Source of the DNA: Paraburkholderia humisilvae
GTDB lineage: Bacteria; Pseudomonadota; Gammaproteobacteria; Burkholderiales; Burkholderiaceae
Assembly: GCF_902859855.1 (NCBI RefSeq)
Contig: NZ_CADIKH010000030.1
Location: forward strand, 1 to 64,000
DNA: 64,000 bases
Direction: 5' to 3'
This document shows, piece after piece, positions 8,413 to 15,797 of the stretch; positions within the stretch are counted from its first letter, which is position 1, and every line of letters begins with the position of its first letter. The notes below the pieces were generated by a model. The model did no database searches. It had not been told where the DNA came from and worked only from the letters and a program-made list of their open reading frames with translations. A program made the translations under genes and the position numbers.

Positions 8413-8488
8413 TGGTAGGCCGTACGGGATTCGAACCTGTGACCAACGGATTAAAAGTCCGCTGCTCTACCAGCTGAGCTAACGACCC
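8413..8488 (-). tRNA. tRNA-Lys (anticodon TTT)
   Basis: A 76-base tRNA with encoded CCA at the 3' end (8413-8415). The acceptor stem pairs GGGTCGT with ACGGCCT, the D-loop reads AGCTCAGCTGGTAGAGC, the anticodon loop contains CTTTTAA with anticodon TTT, and the T-arm has GGTTCGAATCC. It lies directly downstream of cpoB in the same orientation, as in Escherichia coli, but has its own promoter. Confidence 0.97.
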
Positions 8489-8503
8489 CAAAAGAGAAGC
8501 GAA

Positions 8504-8533
8504 ATTATAGCGATGACCATACGCCCGTGTCAA
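8504..8533 (-). promoter_or_regulatory. Sigma70 promoter of tRNA-Lys
   Basis: On the minus strand TTGACA (8533-8528), an 18-base spacer and TATAAT (8509-8504) match both consensus hexamers exactly. The -10 box ends 15 bases before the mature tRNA 5' end at 8488, leaving a very short leader. Confidence 0.9.
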
Positions 8534-8646
8534 GATAGCGCACGGCGAAATTCAGGTAGTCGCGTGGGCGGAATAGCGTTCAGCGCCGGGAATCAAGCCC
8601 GGCAGACCCGCCACCGCTTGTCGCGGCGACACGTCGGATGGCCGCG

Positions 8647-9396
8647 TTACTTGATCTGCGAAAGCTTGCTTTGCGCAGACTGCGCGACATCGGAGCCGCC
8701 ATACTGCGCGACGATCTGCTCAAGCGTTTTCTTCGCGGCGGCCTTTTGCCCCTGCTCGAGCTGGTTGTTCGCGATGGCGAGCAACGCTTCAGGGGCACGC
8801 GGGTGCTGCGGGTAGTTTTTCACCACGCCCTGCCATACCGCGGTCGACCCCTTGTAGTCGCGCAACGCGTACAGCGCGTTGCCGAGCCAGTACTGCGCGG
8901 TCGGCTGATACGGGCTTTGCGGAAACTTCGAGATGAAGCTGCGAAACGATGCGGCGGCGCCTTTGAAGTCGCCGTTGCGGAACTGCTGCGAAGCCGCGTT
9001 GAACGCGTCCGTCTCACCCGGCTGCACTTCGCCCTGCACCCCGTCGACCGTTTGCTGCTGCGGCTCGAACTTCTTCAGCCGGCCGTCGAGGTCGGTGTAG
9101 TAGTCCTTCTGCTGCTTCTGCAAGATGGCCAACTGGTTGGTCAGATCCTCGTTCTGGCCGCGCAGCGTCGCGACCTGCTGGCTCAGCTGGTCGAGACGGC
9201 TCGACTGATCGAGGATCGTGCGTTGCGCAGCCGATAGCTGGTTCGTCAGACTGTCGGTCTTCGTGCGCAGGTCGAGAATCGCCTGGCGGGCCTGGTCATC
9301 ATCGAACAGGCCTGCATGCGCCGGCATGGCCACAAAGGCCACGCCCGCTGCGCATGCTGCTGCGGCGAGCCGCAGCCGGGAGAAACGGAGTGTCAT
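8647..9396 (-). CDS. cpoB: Tol-Pal system protein CpoB (YbgF)
   Basis: A 249-residue periplasmic protein that coordinates outer-membrane constriction with PBP1B activity and binds TolA. A Sec signal peptide ends at about residue 28 (MPAHA before GLFDDD). A coiled coil rich in Gln, Leu and Asp (about 33-100) mediates trimerisation, and three TPR-like repeats (about 128-249, including FISKFPQSPYQPTAQYWLGN) form the C-terminal half. Length and architecture are normal for the family. It is the last gene of the tol-pal operon, 15 bases after pal. Confidence 0.95.
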   Translation of the reverse strand: MTLRFSRLRLAAAACAAGVAFVAMPAHAGLFDDDQARQAILDLRTKTDSLTNQLSAAQRTILDQSSRLDQLSQQVATLRGQNEDLTNQLAILQKQQKDYYTDLDGRLKKFEPQQQTVDGVQGEVQPGETDAFNAASQQFRNGDFKGAAASFRSFISKFPQSPYQPTAQYWLGNALYALRDYKGSTAVWQGVVKNYPQHPRAPEALLAIANNQLEQGQKAAAKKTLEQIVAQYGGSDVAQSAQSKLSQIK

Positions 9397-9411
9397 ACGG
9401 CGCGTTACCCG

Positions 9412-9918
9412 TTACTGTTGGTAGACGAGATCGGCGCGGCGGTTTTGCGCCCACGACGCTTCGTCATGACCGGTCGCGAGCGGCTTTTCCTTGCCGAGAC
9501 TCACGGCTTCCATTTGCGAATCAGGCACGCCCATCAACGACATCGCGCGACGCACGGCTTCCGCACGCTTCTGTCCAAGCGCGAGGTTGTACTCGCTCGT
9601 GCCGCGCTCGTCGGTGTTACCCTGGATCAGCACGTGACGCTGCGGGTGCGACTTCAGATACTGCGCGTGTTGTTGCAGCAGCGGCTGGTACTCGTCCTTC
9701 ACCGAGTAGCTGTCGAAATCGAAGTACACGCTGCGCTTCGCGAGCGGGCTGTTCGGGTCGTTCAGCTCATCGACGGTGACCGGCGCGACCGCATTCGGAT
9801 TCGGTTGCGCACTGATGTTGCCTGTATTCGTGGTCTGGGCCGGAGGCGTCGACTTGCACGCAGCGAGGGCACCGACGACCGTCAGCGCGGCCAAAGTAAG
9901 ACGCAGTTTGGAATTCAT
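9412..9918 (-). CDS. pal: Peptidoglycan-associated lipoprotein Pal
   Basis: A 168-residue outer-membrane lipoprotein that tethers the outer membrane to peptidoglycan and binds TolB. The lipobox LAAC puts the lipidated cysteine at residue 21. After a Pro/Thr/Asn-rich linker comes the OmpA-like domain (about 60-165) with VYFDFDSYSVK and the diaminopimelate-binding region around GNTDERGTSEYN. The start follows AAGGAGAG with good spacing. It lies 20 bases after tolB and 15 before cpoB. Confidence 0.97.
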   Translation of the reverse strand: MNSKLRLTLAALTVVGALAACKSTPPAQTTNTGNISAQPNPNAVAPVTVDELNDPNSPLAKRSVYFDFDSYSVKDEYQPLLQQHAQYLKSHPQRHVLIQGNTDERGTSEYNLALGQKRAEAVRRAMSLMGVPDSQMEAVSLGKEKPLATGHDEASWAQNRRADLVYQQ

Positions 9919-9938
9919 GCTTGACTCTCCTTGTGTGG

Positions 9939-11231
9939 TTATTGCATAAACGGGCCCCAGGACGGCTCGCGCACGCTGCCACCCTGAACGGACAGGACCT
10001 GCCGCGTCCGACCATCGGTCGATACTGCAGCCAACACGCCACGGCCGTTCACCTGAGTGGCGTAAAGGATGTACTGACCATTCGCCGCGAAGCTCGGCGA
10101 TTCGTCATGTGTCGTGTCGGTCAGCGCCGTCGCGACGCCAGACTGCAGATCCTGGATGTATAGCTTGAAACCGCCGCCGGTGCGCGAAATATACGCCAGT
10201 TGTTTGCCGTCCGGGCTGATGCGAGGACTCGTGTTGTAGTTGCCGGTGAAGGTCACGCGCTGTGCGGCGCCTGTGTTTTCGCCCGCGGCCGGCATTTTAT
10301 AGATTTGCGGCTGACCGCCACGGTCGCTCGTGAAATAGATCGACTGGCCGTCCGGCGAGAAGTCCGGCTCGGTGTCGATCGAGCTGCCTTCCGTAAGACG
10401 CCGCAGGCCGCTGCCGTCCGCGTTCACCGCGAAAATCTGCGTGTTGCCGGTGCGCGAAAGGGCGACCGCGAGCGTTCGACCATCGGGCGACCACGCCGGC
10501 GCACTATTGTTGCCCTTCTGATCGGACACGATGACGCGGCGGCCGGTTGGCAGGTCGTGGATATAGACGATCGGCTTCTTCTTCTCGAACGACACATACG
10601 CGACCTTCGTGCCGTCCGGCGACCATGCCGGCGAGATGATCGGCTCGGGGCTCGACAGCGCGATGTGCGCGTCCTGGCCGTCGGAGTCGGAGATTTGCAG
10701 CTGGTAGCGGTTGCCGACCTTGATCACATACGACAGGCGTGTTGCGAACACGCCGCGCGTGCCCATCAGCTTCGCGTAGATGTAGTCGGCGACCTTGTGC
10801 GCACTCATCCGCAGACCGCTTTCCGGGCTCACGAGCACGAGGCCGCCGAGGTTTTCCTGCTTGACCGTGTCGTACAGCTTGAACCGCACTTCGTACTGGC
10901 CGTCCGGACGCTTCGTCACGCTGCCGGCGACGAACGCGTCCGCCCCTTTCGCCTTCCAGCTGCCGAGGTCGACCGTATCGGTTTCGGAGATCGGCGTGGC
11001 GCCCGCGTCGATGTTCGTGAACTTGCCGCTGCGTTGCAGATCCTGGCGTACGATCGTGCTGATCTGCTGAGGGGAACTCGCTTCGTTCGCAAAATTCGCT
11101 GTCGCGATCGGAAACTGCGTGGATCCGACGCCCGTCACGAGGACGTTCAGCTGTGCATGTGCCGCACCGCCTGCCGCGATCATGCAGGATGCCACCAGTG
11201 TTCGCAGGCCTAGCTTCGTCATCAAACTCAT
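9939..11231 (-). CDS. tolB: Tol-Pal translocation protein TolB
   Basis: A 430-residue periplasmic protein that links Pal in the outer membrane to TolA of the inner-membrane complex. A signal peptide ends at GGAAHA (about residue 26), leaving the mature N-terminus QLNVL, the flexible TolA-binding box. The N-terminal alpha/beta domain runs to about residue 165, followed by a six-bladed propeller with repeated WSPDG, SPDG and DGRT signatures. Two in-frame ATGs (11231 and 11222) are possible; the first is the usual one. A 179-base spacer without a gene separates it from tolA, so a second promoter there is possible. Confidence 0.97.
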   Translation of the reverse strand: MSLMTKLGLRTLVASCMIAAGGAAHAQLNVLVTGVGSTQFPIATANFANEASSPQQISTIVRQDLQRSGKFTNIDAGATPISETDTVDLGSWKAKGADAFVAGSVTKRPDGQYEVRFKLYDTVKQENLGGLVLVSPESGLRMSAHKVADYIYAKLMGTRGVFATRLSYVIKVGNRYQLQISDSDGQDAHIALSSPEPIISPAWSPDGTKVAYVSFEKKKPIVYIHDLPTGRRVIVSDQKGNNSAPAWSPDGRTLAVALSRTGNTQIFAVNADGSGLRRLTEGSSIDTEPDFSPDGQSIYFTSDRGGQPQIYKMPAAGENTGAAQRVTFTGNYNTSPRISPDGKQLAYISRTGGGFKLYIQDLQSGVATALTDTTHDESPSFAANGQYILYATQVNGRGVLAAVSTDGRTRQVLSVQGGSVREPSWGPFMQ

Positions 11232-11410
11232 GCTTTATCGATTCCCCAAAGTACAAAAAACCTTCATAACTGCAAACAGACCCAAGCACGCAGAAATCGT
11301 TCCCGAATGAGCGGTTGCCTTATCAGGCGTGACTGACGGCTTTCAGCATGCCTTAGCGCAAGGTTCTCCGGCGCGTCCCTAACTTTCGTTCATGTTTCGC
11401 AAAGCGTTGC

Positions 11411-12394
11411 TCAACCCGCCGGACGCAGCGTAATGGTAAAGCTCGCCGGTGTCTTGCCATTTGTGTCTTGCGGCATCGGATCCGAACGCTGGACTGCGCG
11501 CAGCGCCGCGTCATCCCACTGCGAATTGCCGCTGCCGCGCGTGATGGTAGCCGACAGCAGCGTGCCGGTCGGCGCGCAGCGTACCGAGACCACTGTTTCG
11601 AGCCCTTGCGTGTCGCCCGCCCACACGATGTTCGGCCGCACCCGCCGCTGTACCTTCTCCGCATAGCCCGGCGATGTCGCCGTGCCGCCCGCGCCGCTAC
11701 CCGTGCCGCTCTTCGCGAGTCCGTTGCCGCTCGAGCCTTCACCGCCTGCCATGCCCTGCAGCGCCGCGAGGCGCTGGCGACGCTCCTGATCGAGCTTCTT
11801 CGCGGCTTCAGCCTGTGCCGCCGCCTTCGCCTTCGCGGCCTTGTCGGCTTCCGCCTTCTGTTGGGCGTCGGCCTGCGCCTGCTGTTGTTCCTTCAACTGA
11901 TCCTGCTTTTGCTGCTCGGCCAGTTGTTGCTGCTTGAGCTTTTGCGCTTGCAACTGTTGCTGTTGCAACTGCTGCTTCTTCAAGGCCGCGGCCATTTCGG
12001 CCTGCTGTTCGGCGAGTTGCTGCTGACGCTTCGCGTCGGCTTCCTGCTGGGCCTGCAACTGCTGCTGCCGCTGCTGTTCGGCCAGTTGCGCAGCGCGCGC
12101 GGCTTCCTCCTGCTTGCGCTTCTTTTCCTGCAGCGCGATGTCCGCCTGCTCGTCGGGCACGGGCGGCGCCGGTGCGACCGGCATGGGCGGTGGCGGGGCG
12201 CGCGGCGTCGACAGGTCGGGTACTGCGGTCCACAGTTCGGCCTCTGCGCCTGCCGGCGTGCTGTTTTGCCAATGAATGCCGTGATACAGAAAGAATCCGA
12301 GCAGCACATGCATCAATGCGGCGAGCACGAACGCGCGCAACGTGCCGCGTTCACGCGGTGGCTGCAACGGATAAGCGGATTTCTGGCGAATCAT
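11411..12394 (-). CDS. tolA: Tol-Pal inner-membrane protein TolA
   Basis: A 327-residue bitopic inner-membrane protein that carries proton-motive-force energy from TolQR to the periplasm. A single N-terminal membrane segment (about residues 20-40, FVLAALMHVLLGFFLY) is followed by a Pro-rich stretch, then a long Gln/Lys/Ala-rich helical domain II (about 85-215), and a compact C-terminal domain III (about 235-327) that contacts TolB. It overlaps tolR by four bases (ATGA), so the two are coupled. The glutamine-heavy domain II is typical of Burkholderia TolA. Confidence 0.95.
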   Translation of the reverse strand: MIRQKSAYPLQPPRERGTLRAFVLAALMHVLLGFFLYHGIHWQNSTPAGAEAELWTAVPDLSTPRAPPPPMPVAPAPPVPDEQADIALQEKKRKQEEAARAAQLAEQQRQQQLQAQQEADAKRQQQLAEQQAEMAAALKKQQLQQQQLQAQKLKQQQLAEQQKQDQLKEQQQAQADAQQKAEADKAAKAKAAAQAEAAKKLDQERRQRLAALQGMAGGEGSSGNGLAKSGTGSGAGGTATSPGYAEKVQRRVRPNIVWAGDTQGLETVVSVRCAPTGTLLSATITRGSGNSQWDDAALRAVQRSDPMPQDTNGKTPASFTITLRPAG

Positions 12395-12840
12395 TGCGAT
12401 TTGACGAGCAATCCAACGCGCTTGACGCCGCGCGCCTTCAGATCGGACATCACGTTCATCACCACTTCGTACTTCACGGTCTTGTCAGCGGCGATCACGA
12501 CGGGCTGGTCGGGATGCGATTGCTCACGGTCGGTGACGAAGCTGTTCAGGTCGGCTCGCGTCATGGTTTCCTGTTGCGTGGCGCCCGCGTCGTCCTTATA
12601 GCGCACACTCATGTTGCCGTCCGCGCGGATGTTGACGACCACCGGTGGCGTCTGCTGCTGCGGGCTGGCACCGCCGACGGTCGGCAGATTCACGATCGAC
12701 GGTGCGACGAGCGGCGCCGTCACCATGAAGATCACGAGCAGCACGAGCATCACGTCGATATACGGCACGACGTTGATGTCGGACATCGCACGGCGCGAGC
12801 GGCCGCTGCGCATGCTGGAACGGGTCGTGGAACCGGCCAT
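12391..12840 (-). CDS. tolR: Tol-Pal proton-channel protein TolR
   Basis: A 149-residue ExbD/TolR-family protein of the inner membrane. The single transmembrane helix (about residues 24-44) contains the essential proton-carrying aspartate D29 in PYIDVMLVLLVIFMV. The periplasmic domain follows, with the usual central segment DGNMSVRYKD. The start is preceded by AAGGAG (reverse strand, 12845-12850 region), ten bases after tolQ. Confidence 0.96.
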   Translation of the reverse strand: MAGSTTRSSMRSGRSRRAMSDINVVPYIDVMLVLLVIFMVTAPLVAPSIVNLPTVGGASPQQQTPPVVVNIRADGNMSVRYKDDAGATQQETMTRADLNSFVTDREQSHPDQPVVIAADKTVKYEVVMNVMSDLKARGVKRVGLLVKSQ

Positions 12841-12850
12841 CGTGTACTCC

Positions 12851-13528
12851 TTAATGGGCCTGGCGCTGCAGGATGTTCGAGAACTCTTCGATGAAGGTCT
12901 CGAAGCGGATCGCGAGGCGGTCGATATCGTGAGCGTAGCGGTTGTACGCGACCACTGCAGGGATCGCGGCGAACAGGCCGATCGCGGTCGCGGTCAACGC
13001 TTCCGCGATGCCCGGCGCGACGTTCGCGAGGGTTGCCTGCTGCACGTTCGCGAGGCCGCGAAACGCGTTCATGATCCCCCAGACCGTGCCGAACAGCCCG
13101 ATGTAAGGGCTTACCGAGCCAACCGACGCGAGAAACGCGAGGTTTGCCTCGAGCACGTCCATTTCACGCTGGAATGCGGCGCGCATCGCGCGGCGCGCGC
13201 CATCGAGGATCGCGCCCGGGTCGTTCAGGCGCTTTTCCTTGCCCTTCAGAAACTCCCGCATGCCGGATTCGAAGATGCGTTCGAGCGCGCCGATCCGATG
13301 CCGGTTGTTCGCTGCGCTCTGATATAGCGCCTGCAGGTCTCCGCCCGACCAGAAGTCGCGTTCGAAGCGCTCGGTCTGTCCGCGGGCGCGGCGAATCGCA
13401 AACCACTTGCGGAAAATGAAAGTCCAGGACATCAGCGACAGCAGCAACAGTAGCGCCATCACTGCCTGCGCCAGCAGGCTCGCATTGAGAACGAGGGAAA
13501 TGATCGATAGATCTTGTGTCGTATTCAT
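12851..13528 (-). CDS. tolQ: Tol-Pal proton-channel protein TolQ
   Basis: A 225-residue MotA/TolQ/ExbB-family inner-membrane protein that forms the pentameric stator around TolR. There are three membrane segments: about residues 17-37, 125-147 and 160-185, the last containing AEALTATAIGLFAAIPAVVAYN in fragments typical of the family. The ATG at 13528 (MNTTQDL) is preferred to a TTG at 13570, although neither has a clear ribosome site. It is the first tol gene after ybgC, with a 155-base gap that could hold a promoter. Confidence 0.95.
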   Translation of the reverse strand: MNTTQDLSIISLVLNASLLAQAVMALLLLLSLMSWTFIFRKWFAIRRARGQTERFERDFWSGGDLQALYQSAANNRHRIGALERIFESGMREFLKGKEKRLNDPGAILDGARRAMRAAFQREMDVLEANLAFLASVGSVSPYIGLFGTVWGIMNAFRGLANVQQATLANVAPGIAEALTATAIGLFAAIPAVVAYNRYAHDIDRLAIRFETFIEEFSNILQRQAH

Positions 13529-13683
13529 AGAGGTTCGCTGTAACGTCCCGCAAGGGGCGTCCGGCTGCAAGGCGGATCGAAGCGCTCCGTGAGGGAACCG
13601 GAAGCTTCGGCGAACCCTTTCGCCGAACCATGCTTGGTCTTGTTCTGACCGTTACGAGTTCACTGGCCAGGTATCAACGGTAC

Positions 13684-14190
13684 TCATATGCCGGCCGTTG
13701 ACACGCCTGTCCCCGTGTTGCCCGCGCCATTGTTCGGGCGGGTATCCGGCGGGCCGCGCCGCAATGCGGCGAGCACTGCCGGAGCGATCGCGGTGGGTCG
13801 AAGCGCGGCGGCATCCACGCAGCCGACACGGATCGTGCCGGTCGCGAGCAGCGTGCCGTCGCGCCACGCTTCCTGCGCGAAATCGACGGACGCGCGGCCG
13901 AGCCGTTCGATCCTGCTGACGATTGTCAGCAGGTCATCAAGACGCGCGGGCGAGCGATAGTCGAGCGCCGTGCTGCTGACGATGAAGAGCGTGCCGGTTT
14001 CGCGTGCGAGCCTGCCTTGTTCGATTCCGCAGGCGCGCAGCCATTCGGTGCGCGCGCGTTCGAAAAACTTCAGGTAGTTCGCGTAGAACACGATGCCACC
14101 GGCGTCGGTATCTTCGTAGTACACGCGAATCGGCCATGCAAAGCCGATTTCGGCGCCGGGCGGACTGCTTGGCGTTTTCATGTCGCGCAT
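13684..14190 (-). CDS. ybgC: Tol-Pal-associated acyl-CoA thioesterase YbgC
   Basis: A 168-residue hotdog-fold acyl-CoA thioesterase acting in the cytoplasm on short or long acyl-CoA or acyl-ACP. The catalytic signature YYEDTDAGGIVFYANYLKFF (about residues 24-43) contains the active-site aspartate in DTDAGG. The position upstream of tolQ is conserved in proteobacteria. Starts at 14190 and 14181 are both ATG with no distinct ribosome site. The last 25 residues are a Gly/Thr/Asn-rich tail beyond the usual fold. Confidence 0.93.
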   Translation of the reverse strand: MRDMKTPSSPPGAEIGFAWPIRVYYEDTDAGGIVFYANYLKFFERARTEWLRACGIEQGRLARETGTLFIVSSTALDYRSPARLDDLLTIVSRIERLGRASVDFAQEAWRDGTLLATGTIRVGCVDAAALRPTAIAPAVLAALRRGPPDTRPNNGAGNTGTGVSTAGI

Positions 14191-14241
14191 TTTACCGGAA
14201 CCCGACAGGCTGCCCGCATTTTCGGCACATCGCTTGCCCGG

Positions 14242-14988
14242 TCAGCCGCGATGGATCGACAGGCCGGCGAACGACTGCGCGACGGGCATCAGTTCGATCG
14301 AATTGATGTTCACGTGCGCGGGGCGCGTCGCCACCCAGTAGATCGACTCGGCGATGTCTTCCGCGGTGAGCGGCTGGACGTCCTTGTAGACGTTCGCGGC
14401 TTTCGCGTCGTCGCCGTGAAAACGCACGTTCGAGAACTCGGTGCCGCCGCACAGGCCCGGCTGAATGTCGGTGACGCGCACGGCCGTACCGGCGAGGTCC
14501 GCGCGCAGGTTCAGGCTGAACTGCGCGACGAAGGCCTTGGTCGCACCATAGACGTTGCCGCCGGCATAGGGCCAGTTGCTCGCGACCGAACCGAGATTGA
14601 CGACGTGGCCGCGATTGCGCTCGACCATGCCCGGCAGCAGCGCGCGCGTCACCTGCACCAGGCCTTTGCAGTTGGTGTCGATCATCGTTTCCCAGTCGTC
14701 GAGGTGGGCCTTGTGAGCCGGTTCGAGGCCGAGTGCGAGACCTGCGTTGTTGACGAGCACGTCCACCTGCGCGAAATCCGCCGGCAATGTGGCGGGCAGC
14801 GCCGCGACGGCCGCGCGGTCGCGCACGTCGAGCTCGAGCGCCAGCAGGTTCGTGCCGAGTTCGCGGGCGAGGGCGTCGAGACGGTCCTTGCGGCGCGCGG
14901 TGGCGACGACGCGGTGGCCGCCCTTTACGAAGGCGCGGGCGATGGCGGCGCCGAACCCGGCCGACGCCCCGGTGACTAAGACGATCAT
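14242..14988 (-). CDS. SDR-family NADP-dependent 3-hydroxy acid dehydrogenase (YdfG-like)
   Basis: A 248-residue classical short-chain dehydrogenase, close to YdfG of Escherichia coli (malonic semialdehyde/3-hydroxy acid dehydrogenase). TGASAGFG is at residues 6-13, NNAG at 80-83 and the catalytic S134, Y147 and K151 (YGATK) follow; the ARRKDRL segment at 31-37 suggests NADP preference. It lies 51 bases upstream of ybgC on the same strand and may be read into that operon. Its function is assigned by family only. Confidence 0.9.
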   Translation of the reverse strand: MIVLVTGASAGFGAAIARAFVKGGHRVVATARRKDRLDALARELGTNLLALELDVRDRAAVAALPATLPADFAQVDVLVNNAGLALGLEPAHKAHLDDWETMIDTNCKGLVQVTRALLPGMVERNRGHVVNLGSVASNWPYAGGNVYGATKAFVAQFSLNLRADLAGTAVRVTDIQPGLCGGTEFSNVRFHGDDAKAANVYKDVQPLTAEDIAESIYWVATRPAHVNINSIELMPVAQSFAGLSIHRG

Positions 14989-15038
14989 TGCAATTCCCGG
15001 TTGGTTGTGAAAGGCGACAAGCCTACCATTGTCGCGCC

Positions 15039-15073
15039 TCCTGATCCGGCCGCCACGGCCGGATCAGGAGGGC
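15039..15073. repeat. Perfect 16-base inverted repeat with CCA loop
   Basis: CTCCTGATCCGGCCG at 15040-15054 pairs with 15058-15072 around CCA, plus one more pair outside. No T tract follows on either strand, so it is not a standard intrinsic terminator. It sits just upstream of the SDR start at 14988. Confidence 0.8.
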
Positions 15074-15147
15074 GGACGAGCGGACCGAATGGCGGGTGAA
15101 GCGGCGGCCGGGCAGGGCGCCCGGGTTCGCGCTCCGGTGGCCCGATG

Positions 15148-15267
15148 GGCGGAAGTTCCGGTGGCAGATCGGGCGGCCATCTGGATGGCAGGTCCGGCGG
15201 CCATTTCGAAGGTAGATCCGGTGGCCATTTCGACGGCAGATCCGGTGGCCAGCCGGGTGACGGATAC
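15148..15267. repeat. Five 24-base imperfect tandem repeats
   Basis: Units start at 15148, 15172, 15196, 15220 and 15244. Units 2-4 are the best conserved, differing at only a few positions. Because 24 is a multiple of three, both strands read as eight-residue peptide repeats (SGGHFDGR on plus, WPPDLPSK on minus), which makes spurious frames look protein-like. Confidence 0.85.
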
Positions 15268-15450
15268 GACGGCATGTCCTCCGATGGTGTGGCCGGGCGC
15301 AGCGGCGACGAATACCTGCGACCGTTTTCCGGCGCGGTGGCCGATTCGCGCCGGGCCGGCCGCCGCGGTGCCGGGCGGTACGTCGCGCAATGCGCCCAAG
15401 TAGCGAATTTGTCAGGCTTTTTTGGCTCGGCGCGGGCGCCGCAAGGCTGG

Positions 15451-15479
15451 TTGCCTATTCGATCCGCTTCCAATAAACT
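15451..15479 (+). promoter_or_regulatory. Putative sigma70 promoter of glyA
   Basis: TTGCCT (15451-15456), 17 bases, then TAAACT (15474-15479). Each box matches four of six consensus bases at the ideal spacing, and the predicted start near 15486 falls at the beginning of the riboswitch. Confidence 0.6.
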
Positions 15480-15482
15480 AAC

Positions 15483-15582
15483 GCGCTCACCCCTGCGTGA
15501 CTGGCGATAGAACCCAACGGGTTCAAGGTGGAGCAACCCACCGTGAAGCGCGGGGTTCCGTTTTGCCGTTCGCCTGGGCAGC
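15483..15582 (+). ncRNA. ZTP/ZMP riboswitch (pfl motif) upstream of glyA
   Basis: The leader carries the conserved blocks of the pfl RNA in the right order: GCGTGACTGGCG (15495-15506), a variable hairpin GAACCC-AAC-GGGTTC (15510-15524), a stem GGTGG-AGCAA-CCCACC (about 15527-15542), and the 3' pseudoknot block CGCCTGGGCA (15571-15580). This class senses ZTP/ZMP, which accumulates when 10-formyl-tetrahydrofolate is short, and switches on one-carbon genes such as glyA. That fits the downstream gene exactly. The expression platform in the following 215 bases is not obvious. Called by eye from remembered consensus, not by a covariance model. Confidence 0.85.
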
Positions 15583-15797
15583 TGTGATCCGCGCGCCATT
15601 GTTTGTGCTGCCGGTCGCTGGCTCGCCTCGCGTGTGCGGCTTCCCCGTAGTCCGCGTATCCTGGCTTCCAGCTTTCTGCCGCACCGCGCACCCATTTGCG
15701 CGCCTTGCGCACGCGTATCAAGCGCCTTGGCGCGCAAGATCGGGCGCGAAACTACGCGTGGACTCACGGTCAACCGAACATTCTTAACGGAACGCAC

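Larger units (their letters stand above)
14989..15797. other. 809-base gene-poor spacer before glyA
   Basis: No convincing gene. It contains, in order, a perfect 16-base hairpin (15039-15073), five 24-base tandem repeats (15148-15267), a sigma70-like promoter (15451-15479), a ZTP-type riboswitch (15483-15582) and about 215 bases of glyA leader. A Gly/Ser/Arg-rich reading frame at 15145-15510 spans the repeats but runs into the promoter and riboswitch, so I do not call it. Confidence 0.7.

Noticed and set aside
8413..8488. tRNA gene used as an integration site
   Set aside because: Both flanks are ordinary (terminator and tol-pal), with no integrase and no direct repeat of the tRNA 3' end seen.
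15145..15510. 121-codon Gly/Ser/Arg-rich plus-strand gene over the 24-base repeats
   Set aside because: No ribosome site, runs through the glyA promoter and into the riboswitch, and its regularity follows from the repeats.
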